From Uloborus plumipes (Eukaryota; Arthropoda; Arachnida; Araneae; Uloboridae), in contig JAXGGA010002834.1 of the NCBI GenBank assembly GCA_038373865.1, positions 49,676 through 113,675 on the forward strand: DNA of 64,000 bases, written 5' to 3'. Of the stretch, positions 62,752-64,000 are shown piece by piece; the first letter of the stretch is position 1, and each line of letters opens with the position of its first letter. The position numbers and the translations under genes were made by a program. Below the pieces are notes generated by a model. The model did not search any database, was not told where the DNA came from, and saw only the letters and a list, made by a program, of their open reading frames with translations.

Positions 62752-64000
62752 CGACTATTTTCCTTCTCAAAAACTTGAACTTGAGAAAAATTGAGCGCCG
62801 ACTTTTTAAATGTTGCAGAACAGACAACCACTAATTATCTGAATGTTCTTAACATAATCCCTCCATCGAAGGTCTATGAACAAAAAATTAATAAATGAGA
62901 GTATAAAAGGGAAGAAATGAACGGGGAAGATGCCATAAAAATAAAGTTTGCGCAATGCCGATTCAGAAGGATCGCCGCCTACACAGGTTCTCTAATGAAG
63001 CCATAAAATCATTCCTTGCAGAGCTTGCTCCATAAACGGATGGGGCAGTGACCCAACCTCGAGCTGACGAAGGAAGTAATGAACCAGATGCCCAAACGTT
63101 GGCGAGCTCCGAAGAATAACACTAACGCCATCCATCAAACACGAGGAAACATTAATGCTTTCAAAATCATTCAGCTTTTGGACCGGGGGAAACGTTTGTG
63201 TTTACTACCGAAATGAAACTTAGCTGGCTAGACCATGTTTCGATTTTTGACTTTTGAGTTCCTCTAATGATCTTTAAAATTGCCCTACTTAATAACAAGT
63301 TATTGGTTGTAAGGGAAATATTTCGAAATGTTTTGGTGTGAAATCTGAAACATCAGAGAACATCATTTTTTACTTCGAACGTTCAAAGTTGGCCACAAAT
63401 GGCAAGATGAATAATGCGATTATTTTAATGAATTCGGGAGTGACCACTAGGGGAGGGGGGCTATGATGCAGACTGAGTTATTGAAAAATTTAACTGCGCT
63501 CGTACTCAAATTTGAAAAATTATAAGTAATGAGTGTTTGGGCAATTTTGCTGGAGTTCATTTCAACTTTTAAGGACCAGTTTTTTTGTATTGATATATTT
63601 TAAACCAAACTTATTAAAAAATTATGCGCACAAAATTATGCACAATAAAACTCTCCTTTTTACAAATGAACAAAAAACGGTATGCAGTTTACGCACACCA
63701 AAGTCAAATTTTAAGAGAAAAAATAAGCCCAATTTTGTTGAAAGTTTTGCAACTTTTATGAATTGGATTTCTTTATAATTTTCCATGTAAAATAATTTTT
63801 ATAAACAGAGCAGGGAATTCCTTTTGACTAAATAACAAGATATCATTTTAAGTTAAAAAGTTTAGCACATTTTAAATTTACAATCAATTTCTTTATTTTC
63901 TCTTCTGTGAGTGAGATACAGGCAATACAGATACATTTTACCTTTTCTTGACAGCAAGTTAAAGATCTTGTTTTTTATTTAGCTCATTTCGATACACAAT

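Larger units (their letters stand above)
57811..64000. other. Upstream of pnt coding exon 1, no further gene recognised
   Basis: This presumably holds the pnt 5' UTR and promoter, position unknown. GC-richer stretches lie at 57.9-58.0, 58.4-58.93, 61.53-61.8 and 62.94-63.2 kb; inverted-repeat elements at 62.2-62.75 kb; element-type sequence at 63.44-63.49 kb (similar to 54.95-55.0 kb). The 196-codon plus-strand ORF at 61383-61973 is not recognisable as a protein. Confidence 0.7.

Noticed and set aside
1..64000. CRISPR arrays, operons, ribosome binding sites
   Set aside because: Intron-containing eukaryotic genes throughout; direct repeats present are transposon or minisatellite units without CRISPR spacing.

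Overview
This is an AT-rich animal nuclear window with long introns, GT-AG splice sites, poly-A/T and poly-C/G tracts, microsatellites and many short DNA transposons. Two protein genes can be reconstructed, both on the minus strand. They indicate an arthropod, because the ETS-domain protein is of the Pointed/Ets1 type. The C-terminal tail of that ETS domain looks less diverged than I would expect for flies, so a chelicerate or crustacean is plausible, but this is an inference.

Layout. 1-1608: flank with a hAT-like terminus. 1609-10697: Pen-2 (presenilin enhancer 2, a gamma-secretase subunit), three coding exons that splice to exactly 101 codons; its two introns hold four hAT-type elements. 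10698-16566: intergenic DNA plus the probable pnt 3' UTR, with old repeats and one unassigned 59-codon ORF. 16567-57810: pointed (pnt/Ets1), seven coding exons over 41 kb: an N-terminal exon, an exon with the MAP-kinase site, a PNT-domain exon, three linker exons and a terminal exon with the ETS DNA-binding domain. Every pnt intron is phase 1. 57811-64000: upstream flank with promoter-like sequence near 61.6 kb and a pair of side-by-side inverted-repeat elements at 62.2-62.75 kb.

The two proteins act in separate pathways (Notch/gamma-secretase processing; RTK-Ras-MAPK transcriptional output). Nothing here shows co-regulation beyond shared orientation.

Points most worth a second look: (1) one extra base in the ETS domain at 16757-16759 breaks the reading frame just before the DNA-recognition helix; (2) at least nine hAT-type insertions have 8-bp target duplications readable by eye, several nested, one of them in the second copy of a local duplication whose first copy keeps the empty site; (3) a 15-bp-period AGGTCC array; (4) candidate alternative first exons and ETS/CRE motif clusters in pnt introns. 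I found no evidence of a novel multi-gene system; the novelty is mostly repeat architecture and the pnt gene structure.
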